A model generated the notes under the pieces. It did not search any database. It saw nothing but the letters and a program-made list of their open reading frames with translations, and had not been told where the DNA came from. DNA of 10,206 bases from Fimenecus sp051881355 (GTDB lineage Bacteria > Bacillota > Clostridia > Oscillospirales > Acutalibacteraceae). The translations under genes and the position numbers were made by a program. Every line of letters starts with the position of its first letter. Position 1 is the stretch's first letter. The DNA lies in contig JBJEPS010000077.1 in NCBI GenBank assembly GCA_051881355.1, positions 1 to 10,206 on the forward strand, written 5' to 3'. Positions 1 to 7,300 of the stretch are shown here, piece by piece.

Positions 1-391
1 GCTTCATCTTATAGGCAAATGCTTTTTCGCTGGGCAAAATTGTTTCCCTCTGCAAATTAGCATCCACCATTGCAATCACCGCTTCGTCGTCGGACATCTC
101 ACGGATGATAACCGGCATTGTTTCAATTCCGAGCACCTGACATGCCGCAAGCCGTCTGTGTCCCGAGATAAGCTCATAGCCGCCGTCAGGCAACGGTCGG
201 GCAAGAGCCGGAGTGATTGCGCCCACCTTGCGGATGCTTTCAATCATTCGCTCCATTTCCTCGTTGTTCTGCACCTTAAAGGGGTGATCCTTGAACGGGT
301 GCAGTTCGGAAAGCGGAATATTCTGCACTCGCTCCAGCTTTGCATCGTCCCGCATTTCCTGCGTGGTGAATAAATCGTCCAGCTTAGGTAA
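1..391 (-). pseudogene. ParB/Spo0J-family partition protein, N-terminal part, 5' end lost and 3' end outside window
   Basis: The minus-strand frame read leftward from about 391 gives an N-terminal ParB nuclease-like/CTPase domain. Visible family marks, in order, are LPKLDDLFT, a VQNIPLSELHPF stretch, the box GHRRLAA (ParB motif resembling GERR), and the ANLQRE motif. It continues open through base 1, so the helix-turn-helix and C-terminal parts lie outside. Homologues of this subtype are often carried on conjugative elements of Clostridia, where they are annotated as ParB/RepB/Spo0J proteins; those usually begin a few residues before LPKLDDLF. Here there is no ATG, GTG or TTG there, and an in-frame TGA lies at 404-406. 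The first Met is 12 residues inside the conserved region (ATG at 355). I read it as a gene cut at its 5' end by the junction near 390. A shortened protein starting at 355 remains possible. No Shine-Dalgarno decides a start. Confidence 0.8.
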
Positions 392-837
392 CCTGTAAAA
401 TGTTCACCATGAATTACCCGCTGTTAATTGAACACATTATTCGTGAGGCAAAGCTGTATCGGAAATATGTAGCAACGCTTGAAAAAACGGGCTATCTTTC
501 CGACCGCGTGGTGCGCGACACCGAGTGCTTCTGGAACCAAATTATGATGGAGCACGCACAGTTTATCCGCGGGCTTTTAGACCCGACGGAAACAGAGTTA
601 ATTCACGCAGCGGACGGTTTTGCAGAAGACTATGCCGAATTGCTAAAGACCTGCCACAGCGCGCACGAAAAAACCATGACCGCAAATGCATTGGAGGAAA
701 CCATAAAATTCCGAGATTTCAAGGCGGCAGGTACAAAAGGCATTACACAGTGTGAAATTCGTTCCGTGATTTTGCCGCTTTTGGCAGACCATGTTTTGCG
801 CGAAGCAAATCATTATATTCGGCTGTTGACGGTTTGA
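391..837 (+). pseudogene. DUF2935 protein, C-terminal half only
   Basis: The frame gives CKMFTMNYPLL, then an alpha-helical domain with EHIIREAKLY, FWNQIMMEHAQFIRGLLDPTE, FKAAGTKGI and a closing LLADHVLREANHYIRLL. These are the hallmarks of the second repeat of DUF2935 proteins, which are usually about 260-280 residues and made of two similar helical bundles with conserved His/Glu that look metal-binding. Only about 145 residues remain here. Homology seems to begin at the CK before the first ATG (400), and a TAG in the same frame sits at 385-387, so the N-terminal bundle is missing and not merely out of frame nearby. An ATG at 400 or 409 could still start a one-domain protein, but the only purine-rich stretch upstream is a weak AGG at 386-388. 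No promoter is seen, since the upstream DNA is the opposing ParB gene. Function of the family is not established. A terminator follows the stop. Confidence 0.75.
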
Positions 838-854
838 GAAAAACAGAAAAATGT

Positions 855-885
855 AACGGGCAGGGAAATTTCCCCGCCCGTTTTT
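855..885 (+). terminator. Intrinsic terminator after the DUF2935 gene
   Basis: Left arm AACGGGC (855-861) pairs with GCCCGTT (876-882). Inside it, GGGAAATTTCCC extends the stem after one A/C mismatch. A T-tract (881-885) follows. It sits 18 bases after the stop codon and has the classical shape of a Rho-independent terminator on the plus strand. Confidence 0.85.
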
Positions 886-908
886 GTCATTTTGAGCCCA
901 AACTGAAC

Positions 909-927
909 GGCGGGGGCAAGCCCCGCC
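909..927. repeat. GC-rich intergenic hairpin, possible dispersed repeat unit
   Basis: GGCGGGG (909-915) and CCCCGCC (921-927) form a perfect 7-bp stem around GCAAG. No T-tract follows on either strand, so it is a poor terminator. Similar GGGGC-rich palindromes with a CAAG or similar loop recur between genes in many Oscillospirales-type genomes; that parallel is from memory and not tested here. It lies between the DUF2935 terminator and the end of the convergent bile salt hydrolase gene. Confidence 0.45.
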
Positions 928-994
928 CTATACTAAAATCTTTATTCCGTAAAATCATATCAAATTACGTGGGCGCGCCGAAAGGCGAACAAAT

Positions 995-1969
995 TCAATT
1001 CTGCATCAAAATCTGCTCGCCGGTGACAAGCGGATAGCGCACGAGGGCGTTGCCGTCTAAATCCTCTTTGTGCATATCCACACCGCTGATTTGGTGGTTA
1101 TTGTAGGTATTATAATAATAAATGCCTTTATCGGCGTTACAGCAGGAGGTATAAAGCGTAATTTCGTATTTCCCCTCCCCGACCTCACAGCAACCGCGCT
1201 GTTGGTCAACAGAGCCTAAAATATGGAAAAATTGACTGACGCTTTCTTGCTCGCTGCTGCCGGAAACGGAATGCATTTTGGTAAATGCCACGCGAACAAA
1301 CCGCGACTGTGAGGACAAATCCCCCGGAAGACCCATAGCGCCCATACCGCGGCTGTACGTGTAGAGCGGCAGACTTTCGGCAAAATGATTTTCGGGCGAT
1401 TTCGGCGACAGATGCATATAGTCATTCAAACGGAACATCTGCTCGGGAAACGGCGGGTTATTGGTAAGCACCCCGACGGGGTTGTCATAAATTTTTAAGC
1501 CGTCTTGGACCGATTCCACCGTGATTGCCTCGTTGCGGTCGGCAAGTATCCAATGCAGTTGTGCCACAGGGAGTTTCGCGCTGAACGGTGTGTCGGTTAA
1601 ATTGAGATTTTGCAGTTTTTCGCGCGCCTCTTTTACATTCGCACACTGCCCCAAAATCCACGCGATAAACTCGAACTGCGCGACATTGTCCTTGCCCGCT
1701 TCGGGCTTGCAGTAGACGGCGTTGCCCACAAAATTCAAGCCCGCCATGCAAAGCCCTGTTTCATTCATCGCGTCATAGTAAAGCGGCGTATTTTCCACCA
1801 CACACGCCATACCGATTATGGCATAATGCGTTTGCAGTTCCCCTGCGTCGCGAAACGAAAACGGATAATTGCGCGGCGTAACGACCAATTCGTCGCCGTA
1901 GGAAAACTCATAATCCAGTGTCCTGCCAAAGTAAAAATCCTTTGTTTTGTAAGTCGCCGCCGTACACAT
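995..1969 (-). CDS. bsh: Bile salt hydrolase (choloylglycine hydrolase, Ntn hydrolase)
   Basis: A complete 324-residue cytoplasmic enzyme of the choloylglycine hydrolase family. It hydrolyses the amide bond joining bile acids to glycine or taurine (EC 3.5.1.24). The start is set at MCTAAT (ATG at 1969) because Cys2 must become the N-terminal nucleophile after Met removal. A GGAGG sits seven bases upstream, and the predicted transcript starts near 1998, which rules out the ATG at 2014. Catalytic and binding residues are all present: Cys2, Arg16, Asp19, Asn79 in AGLNF, Asn170/Asn171 in VLTNNP, and Arg223 in SRFVR. The sequence closely follows characterised lactobacillus bile salt hydrolases, including GLPGDLSS, QFFHILGSVDQQ, YTSCCN and VDMHKEDLDG, which favours bile salts over penicillin V as substrate. 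The loop at 206-208 reads Ser-Arg-Gly. It has its own promoter and is likely monocistronic. No clear terminator was found downstream. Confidence 0.93.
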   Translation of the reverse strand: MCTAATYKTKDFYFGRTLDYEFSYGDELVVTPRNYPFSFRDAGELQTHYAIIGMACVVENTPLYYDAMNETGLCMAGLNFVGNAVYCKPEAGKDNVAQFEFIAWILGQCANVKEAREKLQNLNLTDTPFSAKLPVAQLHWILADRNEAITVESVQDGLKIYDNPVGVLTNNPPFPEQMFRLNDYMHLSPKSPENHFAESLPLYTYSRGMGAMGLPGDLSSQSRFVRVAFTKMHSVSGSSEQESVSQFFHILGSVDQQRGCCEVGEGKYEITLYTSCCNADKGIYYYNTYNNHQISGVDMHKEDLDGNALVRYPLVTGEQILMQN

Positions 1970-2004
1970 AAAATAGCCTCCGTATTGTTTATTTTCTGCA
2001 TAGT

Positions 2005-2033
2005 ATTGTAGCACAAAGCGCTGATGCTTTCAA
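2005..2033 (-). promoter_or_regulatory. Sigma-A promoter of the bile salt hydrolase gene
   Basis: Read on the minus strand, TTGAAA (2033-2028) is followed by a 17-bp spacer and TACAAT (2010-2005), preceded by TGC, an extended -10. The start site would fall near 1998, giving a leader of about 29 bases containing the GGAGG. Confidence 0.8.
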
Positions 2034-2039
2034 TAGTTT

Positions 2040-2071
2040 GGCGCCGATGCTGTTTGTTATGCATCGGCGCC
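2040..2071. other. 11-bp perfect stem-loop just after the ferredoxin stop codon
   Basis: GGCGCCGATGC (2040-2050) pairs perfectly with GCATCGGCGCC (2061-2071) around a 10-base loop. It begins 10 bases after the stop of the minus-strand ferredoxin gene and ends just upstream of the bile salt hydrolase -35 box. No T-run follows on the minus strand (AAACTATTG), so it may stop or stabilise the 3' end of the ferredoxin mRNA without being a textbook terminator. Confidence 0.6.
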
Positions 2072-2081
2072 GAAAGCACAC

Positions 2082-2789
2082 TTATTCTTCTAAGATTCTG
2101 CCGTCCGTGGAAATGGTCACCACGCGCCACGGCAGGAATTTACCGCTTGCCCGCAAGGCGCGCTTCACGGCATTTTCAAGCCCACCGCAACAAGGCACCT
2201 CCATACGTACCACCGTTACGCTTTTCAAATTGTTATTTGCGATAATCTGCGTCAGTTTTTCGGCATAATCGCCCTCGTCTAATTTCGGACACCCAATCAG
2301 TGTGATATGCTTGCGCATAAATGCATAGTGAAAATTGCCGTATGCATATGCAGAACAGTCGGCGGCAACCAACAAATTTGCATTTTCAAAATACGGTGCG
2401 TTGACGGGTACCAATTTGATTTGTACAGGCCACTGCATCAGCTCGTTTTCGGCAGATACAGTGGTTTGCACAGGAGCTGTGTCGGTATTTTTTCGCAATG
2501 CTTTGGAATGTGTGCCCGGGCAGCCGCACGGCAAAGGTTCGCTTTGCACCTTGCCCGCTTTCGCTCTCTTTACCGCCGCTTCGTTATAGGCGGGGGCTTC
2601 GCGTTCTTCAAACGAAATCGCGTCTGTCGGGCAGGCGGGTAAACAGTCGCCCAAACCGTCGCAGTAATCCTCACGCATCAGTTTGGCTTTGCCCTCCACC
2701 ATAGCGATTGCGCCCTCGTGGCAGGCTTCAGCGCATGCGCCGCATCCGATGCACTTTTCTTCGTCTATTCTGATAATTTTTCGAATCAT
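2082..2789 (-). CDS. 4Fe-4S ferredoxin-like protein with C-terminal cysteine-rich domain
   Basis: A soluble 235-residue iron-sulfur protein. The start at 2789 (MIRKIIRID) is fixed by AGGAGG eight bases upstream; an in-frame ATG at 2837 has no such site. Residues 13-23 hold a complete cluster motif C-x2-C-x2-C-x3-C. The second motif, C43-x5-C49-x3-C53-P, lacks the cysteine expected at 46 (Leu). A linker with C88 and C90 follows. The C-terminal half has CSAYAYGNF (C145), IGCPKLD (C167) and PCCGG (C200, C201). This arrangement is known in clostridial proteins annotated only as 4Fe-4S binding proteins, frequently beside a Crp/Fnr regulator and sometimes near hybrid cluster protein. Electron transfer is likely but the partner is unknown, and no hcp gene is present here. 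The gene is divergent from a Crp/Fnr regulator. Confidence 0.85.
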   Translation of the reverse strand: MIRKIIRIDEEKCIGCGACAEACHEGAIAMVEGKAKLMREDYCDGLGDCLPACPTDAISFEEREAPAYNEAAVKRAKAGKVQSEPLPCGCPGTHSKALRKNTDTAPVQTTVSAENELMQWPVQIKLVPVNAPYFENANLLVAADCSAYAYGNFHYAFMRKHITLIGCPKLDEGDYAEKLTQIIANNNLKSVTVVRMEVPCCGGLENAVKRALRASGKFLPWRVVTISTDGRILEE

Positions 2790-2813
2790 TTTTGTTTCCT
2801 CCTTGTTGATTTG

Positions 2814-2819
2814 TGTATA
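2814..2819 (-). promoter_or_regulatory. Possible -10 box of the ferredoxin gene
   Basis: On the minus strand TATACA (2819-2814) lies about 25 bases before the start codon. The region 16-17 bp upstream has no good -35 (TTTTGT at best), as expected for an activator-dependent promoter. The palindrome at 2846-2861 is centred roughly 45 bases upstream of the implied start site. Confidence 0.35.
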
Positions 2820-2845
2820 GCGTACTCCAAAACGCACAAAATGTA

Positions 2846-2861
2846 TGTTGAAAATTCAACA
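2846..2861. promoter_or_regulatory. Candidate Crp/Fnr-family operator between ferredoxin and regulator genes
   Basis: TGTTGAAAATTCAACA has perfect 7-bp arms around AA. Its inner 14 bp have the 6-2-6 geometry seen for Crp/Fnr-family sites such as the PrfA box, and it contains TTGA and TCAA as in Fnr/HcpR-type sites, though with spacing one base tighter per half. It ends five bases before the GGAGG of the regulator gene, a position suited to autorepression, and lies upstream of the ferredoxin promoter, suited to activation. The regulator is the natural candidate to bind it. Confidence 0.6.
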
Positions 2862-2875
2862 AAACGGAGGATTTT

Positions 2876-3538
2876 ATGTCGGAATATATCGGAATTTTGG
2901 AAACCTGCCCCCTGTTTGACGGTATCGCGCATGCAGATTTTCCGAAGCTGTTGACTTGCTTTCATGCAAAAACAGAAAAATACAGCAAAAATAACGTTAT
3001 TCTCGCTGAAGGGACAAAAGCACGTTATATCGGCATTGTTCTGACAGGTTCGGTGCAAATTTCACGCACGGATTACTTCGGGAACCGCAGTATTTTAGCA
3101 ACGGTAGAACCGTCGGAGCTGTTCGGAGAGTCATTTGCCTGTGCCGAAATCTCGGCAATCCCAATTAACGTCACGGCACACGAGGACACAACGGTTTTGC
3201 TGTTGGATTTTCAAACACTTACCGATACAAATACGCCTGTTTGCGGTTTTTACGGCAAACTGATTTTCAATCTGTTAAAAATCACCGCTGTAAAAAATTT
3301 ACTGTTCCACCAAAAAATTGAAATCACTTCCAAGCGCACCACAAAAGAAAAGCTGATGACGTATTTGCTTTTTCAGGCAAAAAAGACGGGAAGCCGATGC
3401 TTTACCGTCCCCTTTGACCGGCAGGCGCTTGCCGATTATTTGGAAGTTGACCGCAGCGGACTGTCCGCAGAAATCGGGAAACTGCGCCGTGCAGGCGTAC
3501 TCAAATGCACAAAAAACCGATTTGAATTGCTTTTATAA
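2876..3538 (+). CDS. Crp/Fnr-family transcriptional regulator
   Basis: A 220-residue protein of normal family length. Residues about 15-115 form a cyclic-nucleotide-binding-like beta barrel (ILAEGTKARYIGIVLTGSVQ, then LFGESFAC). Next come a dimerisation helix near 125-150 and a winged helix-turn-helix at about 175-215 (FDRQALADYLEVDRSGLSAE, then LRRAGVLK). The start at 2876 has GGAGG five bases upstream. The N-terminal cysteine cluster of true Fnr is absent, and the cAMP-binding Arg/Ser signature is not obvious, so the signal is unknown. The divergent ferredoxin gene points to redox, oxygen or nitrosative stress sensing, as for HcpR-like regulators; that is inference. Its stop lies six bases from the end of the convergent alkylation repair gene, leaving no room for a separate terminator. 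Confidence 0.88.
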   Translation: MSEYIGILETCPLFDGIAHADFPKLLTCFHAKTEKYSKNNVILAEGTKARYIGIVLTGSVQISRTDYFGNRSILATVEPSELFGESFACAEISAIPINVTAHEDTTVLLLDFQTLTDTNTPVCGFYGKLIFNLLKITAVKNLLFHQKIEITSKRTTKEKLMTYLLFQAKKTGSRCFTVPFDRQALADYLEVDRSGLSAEIGKLRRAGVLKCTKNRFELLL

Positions 3539-3544
3539 ATTTTT

Positions 3545-4267
3545 TCACCGTTTGAGCGTGCGCAAATACGCTTTATCCGCATCAGATACACGATAAGATT
3601 CGATGCATTTTTGTATGGCTTTGTTGTGTGTCGCTTTGTCAAAAACATGTTCGGTAAGCAAGTTGAGCGTTTTTTCGCGGTATTTAACAAAACACATGGA
3701 CAAACACCATGCGACCGCCATATGCACATAATAACAATCACAGTTGACGGCTTGTAAGCATTCAAGAACACGGTCAATGTATTCATCACAAAGCAGATAC
3801 GCCATCATCAAAACAATCGCCGTGCGGCGGGTATATTCCCCTGTTGTTTGCAGCAAACTGCAACACCAATCGTACAGATACGGATATTCCGCCTGCTTCG
3901 GTTTTAACGCCGCGCAGAAGCCGTCGCACACCGCCCAGTTGTCGATTTGCAGAACAAATGCGTCCAAGTTTTCACGCTTTTTGGAAAGCGGCTTTTTTTG
4001 AAAGCCCAAAACGAAGCCTTTTATCAGCAATTCCTCATAATATGTGTCGCCGCACAGCGCCAAAAAGCCGTCCGCATCCCCTTTTGCGATTTCTTTGGCA
4101 ACGCGCTTGATATCAGGCGTGCGCACGCCCAAAATCTCAGCGTGTGCAGTTTTACAAAGTCTCTCATGAAAAGCCTTGTATTTTGAATCGGCAAGGGTAT
4201 GTAAATCTTCTAAAAACAGGGTATAGATATCTGCCGACCACTGCATTTGGCTATAAAACATTTCCAT
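3545..4267 (-). CDS. AlkD-type DNA alkylation repair glycosylase
   Basis: A 240-residue, all-helical HEAT-like repeat protein of the DNA alkylation repair family (PF08713), which excises alkylated bases such as N3-methyladenine and N7-methylguanine. Residues matching the active site described for Bacillus cereus AlkD are in place: Trp111 and Asp115 in NWAVCDGF, Arg148 in TRRTAIV, and Trp187 in AVAWCLS. This supports an active glycosylase and not a degenerate member. Two starts are possible, ATG at 4267 or 4261; GGAG at 4275-4272 lies four and ten bases from them. I keep 4267, with a very short leader of about 14 bases. A near-perfect promoter lies just upstream, back to back with that of the beta-galactosidase gene. 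The gene converges on the Crp/Fnr gene with a six-base gap, so the transcripts may overlap. Confidence 0.9.
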   Translation of the reverse strand: MEMFYSQMQWSADIYTLFLEDLHTLADSKYKAFHERLCKTAHAEILGVRTPDIKRVAKEIAKGDADGFLALCGDTYYEELLIKGFVLGFQKKPLSKKRENLDAFVLQIDNWAVCDGFCAALKPKQAEYPYLYDWCCSLLQTTGEYTRRTAIVLMMAYLLCDEYIDRVLECLQAVNCDCYYVHMAVAWCLSMCFVKYREKTLNLLTEHVFDKATHNKAIQKCIESYRVSDADKAYLRTLKR

Positions 4268-4287
4268 CTTTCTCCTTTTCTGTTTCT

Positions 4288-4317
4288 ATTATAGGATTTA
4301 AAAAAACAGATTGTCAA
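4288..4317 (-). promoter_or_regulatory. Consensus sigma-A promoter of the alkD-like gene
   Basis: On the minus strand, TTGACA (4317-4312) and TATAAT (4293-4288) are both perfect consensus hexamers, separated by 18 bp containing an A/T tract. The implied transcript start is near 4281. Its -35 overlaps the -35 of the divergent beta-galactosidase promoter. Confidence 0.85.
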
Positions 4318-4339
4318 GTCGTGGAAAATATGGTACTAT
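4311..4339 (+). promoter_or_regulatory. Sigma-A promoter of the lacZ cluster
   Basis: TTGTCA (4311-4316), a 17-bp spacer, then TACTAT (4334-4339). The start site would be near 4346, leaving a leader of about 27 bases that contains GGGGGAAG. I saw no catabolite-responsive (cre) site or lac-type operator in the gap. Confidence 0.8.
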
Positions 4340-4372
4340 TATGCTGTCGAAAAATGCAAAGGGGGAAGTCTT

Positions 4373-7300
4373 ATGCAATACATCTTAAATCGCGATAATT
4401 ATCGGAATTTCGATATGCTGCAAGCCGGCAAGCTCGATGGGCGCGCGTACTTTATTCCGTACAGTGACGAAGCCGCATTACGCAAAACCGATGCGTGCAC
4501 CGAACGGTTTGCAAGCGATAAGGTGCAGGTGCTTTCGGGAGATTGGCAGTTTAAATACTATGACGCTTTGCAGTTGTTGCCGACGGATTTTGACACAGAC
4601 AAAGTGCAGTTCGACAGCATACAGGTACCCTCCACCTGGCAGCGCACAGGGTACAGACCGCCTGTTTACCTCAATTCCCGCTATGAATTTCATGTAATGC
4701 CGCCTGAGCTTCCTGCAGACATGGCGGTGGGTGTATACAGAAAGCAGTTTTCCGTTGCAACCCTTGCGAAGCGCTATATTTTGAGTTTTTTGGGCGTTGC
4801 GCCGTGTATTGATGTGTATGTGAACGGCAAAACCGTCGGGTACAGCGAGGGGGCACACAATACTGCCGAATTTGACATTACCAAATACTTGGTTAACGGC
4901 GAAAATGAACTGTTGTGTGTGGTGCATCGCTGGTGCACGGGAACTTACCTCGAATGTCAGGATATGTTCCGCGAAACAGGCATTTTCCGTGATGTTTTGC
5001 TGTTCGCCCTCGACAAAACCGATATTCTCGATTATGAAATTAAAACCAAAAAAGAGAAAAACGGCAAATATGCATTCACACTTACTGCGTCTGTATTCGG
5101 CGAAACCGAGGGGTACACCCTTTCTGCCGCACTATATGACGGTAACACGGTTTTGGCGGAATGCACTTTGGATGCGGCGGCACAAACGGTATTTTCTTTT
5201 TCCGATTTAGCCGTTACAGAATGGAACGCCGAAGTGCCGACGGTTTATGATTTGCTGTTGACGCTCAAAAAAGGAAATGAAACCGTCAGCGTCGTGCGCA
5301 ATGTGACGGGCTTTAAGCGCGTGACCGTTGACGGCGATGTGTTTAAATTTAACGGCAAAGCCATAAAAATGAAAGGCGTCAACCACCATGACAGCCACCC
5401 TGTGACGGGTTATGTGTTGACCCCACAGGATATTTTAAAAGATTTGACGCTGATGAAACAGTTTAACGTCAACACCGTGCGCACCTCCCACTACCCACCC
5501 GACCCGATTTTGCTGACGCTTGCCGACCAAATGGGGCTTTATATTGTGGACGAGGCGGACATTGAAACGCACGGAGCAGGGTCTATCGGTCCGCATAAGC
5601 TATACAAACCGAATTTATTAAGCCACGACGAGAAATGGGAAACCCATTATATAGACCGTGTGCGCAGAATGGTTTTGCGTGACCGCAATCACCCCTCGAT
5701 TACAATGTGGTCGCTGGGCAATGAGTCGGGCGGCTACCGCAATCAGGATGCGTGCCGCGACTTTCTTAAAAAAGTCTGCCCCGAAATCCCCGTGCATTAT
5801 GAGGGGGTTATCCATACCGACCGCGTGGCGTATGATGTGGTATCGGAAATGTATACCGAGATTGCCGATGTCATAAAGGTCCGTGACAGCGCACGCGGAG
5901 ATAAATACAACGGAAAGCCGTTTTATTTGTGCGAATACGCGCATGCCATGGGCGTAGGTCCCGGTTCTTTAGAGGACTACTGGCAGGTGTTCTATTCGAG
6001 TGACAAGCTGATGGGCGGTTGCATTTGGGAATTCTGCGACCATGCGGTATATCACGGCAAAAACGATAAGACGTACAAATACGAATACACCTACGGCGGC
6101 GACCATGGTGAGGAAATGCATGACGGCAATTTTTGCGTAGATGGGCTTTTCTACCCTGACCGCACCCCGCACACGGGCGCTTTCGAAATGAAAGAGGTCT
6201 ACCGCCCCTTGCGTGCCGTGAAAATGGACGCGCAAACCTATAAATTCATCAACACCAACCGATTCCGTTCGTCCGATTACATTAAAATCCATTGGACGCT
6301 TTTGGAGAATGGTACAAAAGCGGGACACGGCAGTTTTTCGCTGGATATCGCGCCGCAAAAAGAAGAACTATACACCATCCCTGCTGTATGTACGGATAAA
6401 GAAAAGGATTACCTGTTAAACATCATCTATACGGACAAGGACAGCGGCGAAACCATTGCGCATGAGCAATTCATTCTGAATGACGCGGTGCCGCACCTTG
6501 CCATCAACAAGCGTAAAAAGATTTTATTAAACGAACAAGGCGGCAAATATGTTTTAACCTCGCCTGACTGCACCGTGGTATTTCACAAGGCAAGCGGCGC
6601 AATGGAAAGCTATAAAGCTTTCGGGAAAGAGCGTTTGCATGTTTTGCCCGTGGGCGGTACCATCGGGTTTGTACCGAATATTTACCGCGCACCGATTGAC
6701 AACGACTCCTACGCGTGGGCACCGAAATGGGACCGCAAAAAGCTACCGCTTGTGAAACCCATTTTTGTCGGCATTGCGGCAAAAGAGGTAAATGACCACA
6801 TTGATGTGAAAGTCAAATACAAACTCGCAAAAGGGTTGGCGGTTTGGTATATTTGTGAATTGGGATATGCGGTATACCCCGACGGCACGATAAAAATCGG
6901 AGCCGAACTCGAACGCAAAATGTTTGGTGCGAAGGATTTGCCGCGATTCGGCGTGACAGTTGAGCTACCGAAAGCATTTTCCAATGTCGAATACTACGGC
7001 AGAGGACCCCAAGAAAATATGTGTGACTGCAATGCGCAATCGCCTGTCGGCATTTACGAAAGCACGGTACGCGAAATGCACGAGAATTACATCAAGCCGC
7101 AGGACAACGGCAACCATGGCAGTACAAAATATTTGCGTTTATTTGATGACAAGGGCTGTGGGGTAGAAATCATCGGCGCACCGAAATTCAGCTTCAGCGT
7201 ACACGAGTATACGCAAGCTTTGCTGTGTGAAGCCAAACACCGCGAGGATTTACAACCGCAGAATACGACATTTTTGTCGATTGACGGCTTTATGCGCGGG

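Noticed and set aside
158..373. Small plus-strand open frame of 71 codons
   Set aside because: It is antisense to the ParB frame, whose conserved motifs run across the whole stretch.
1..400. Idea that the left part is the true end of an integrative element with att repeats
   Set aside because: No integrase, no matching repeat pair and no tRNA target are visible, and ParB genes normally lie inside such elements, so only a broken join can be claimed.
1967..2014. Upstream start adding 15 residues to the bile salt hydrolase
   Set aside because: It would bury the catalytic Cys2, lies upstream of the predicted transcript start near 1998, and has no GGAGG; the MCTAAT start has one.
3539..3544. Terminator between the convergent Crp/Fnr and alkD-like genes
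   Set aside because: Only six bases separate the stops. The T-run there has no hairpin that I could pair confidently.
4268..4372. LacI-type operator or cre site in front of lacZ
   Set aside because: The spacer holds two promoters and a ribosome site, but no convincing inverted repeat or cre-like sequence.
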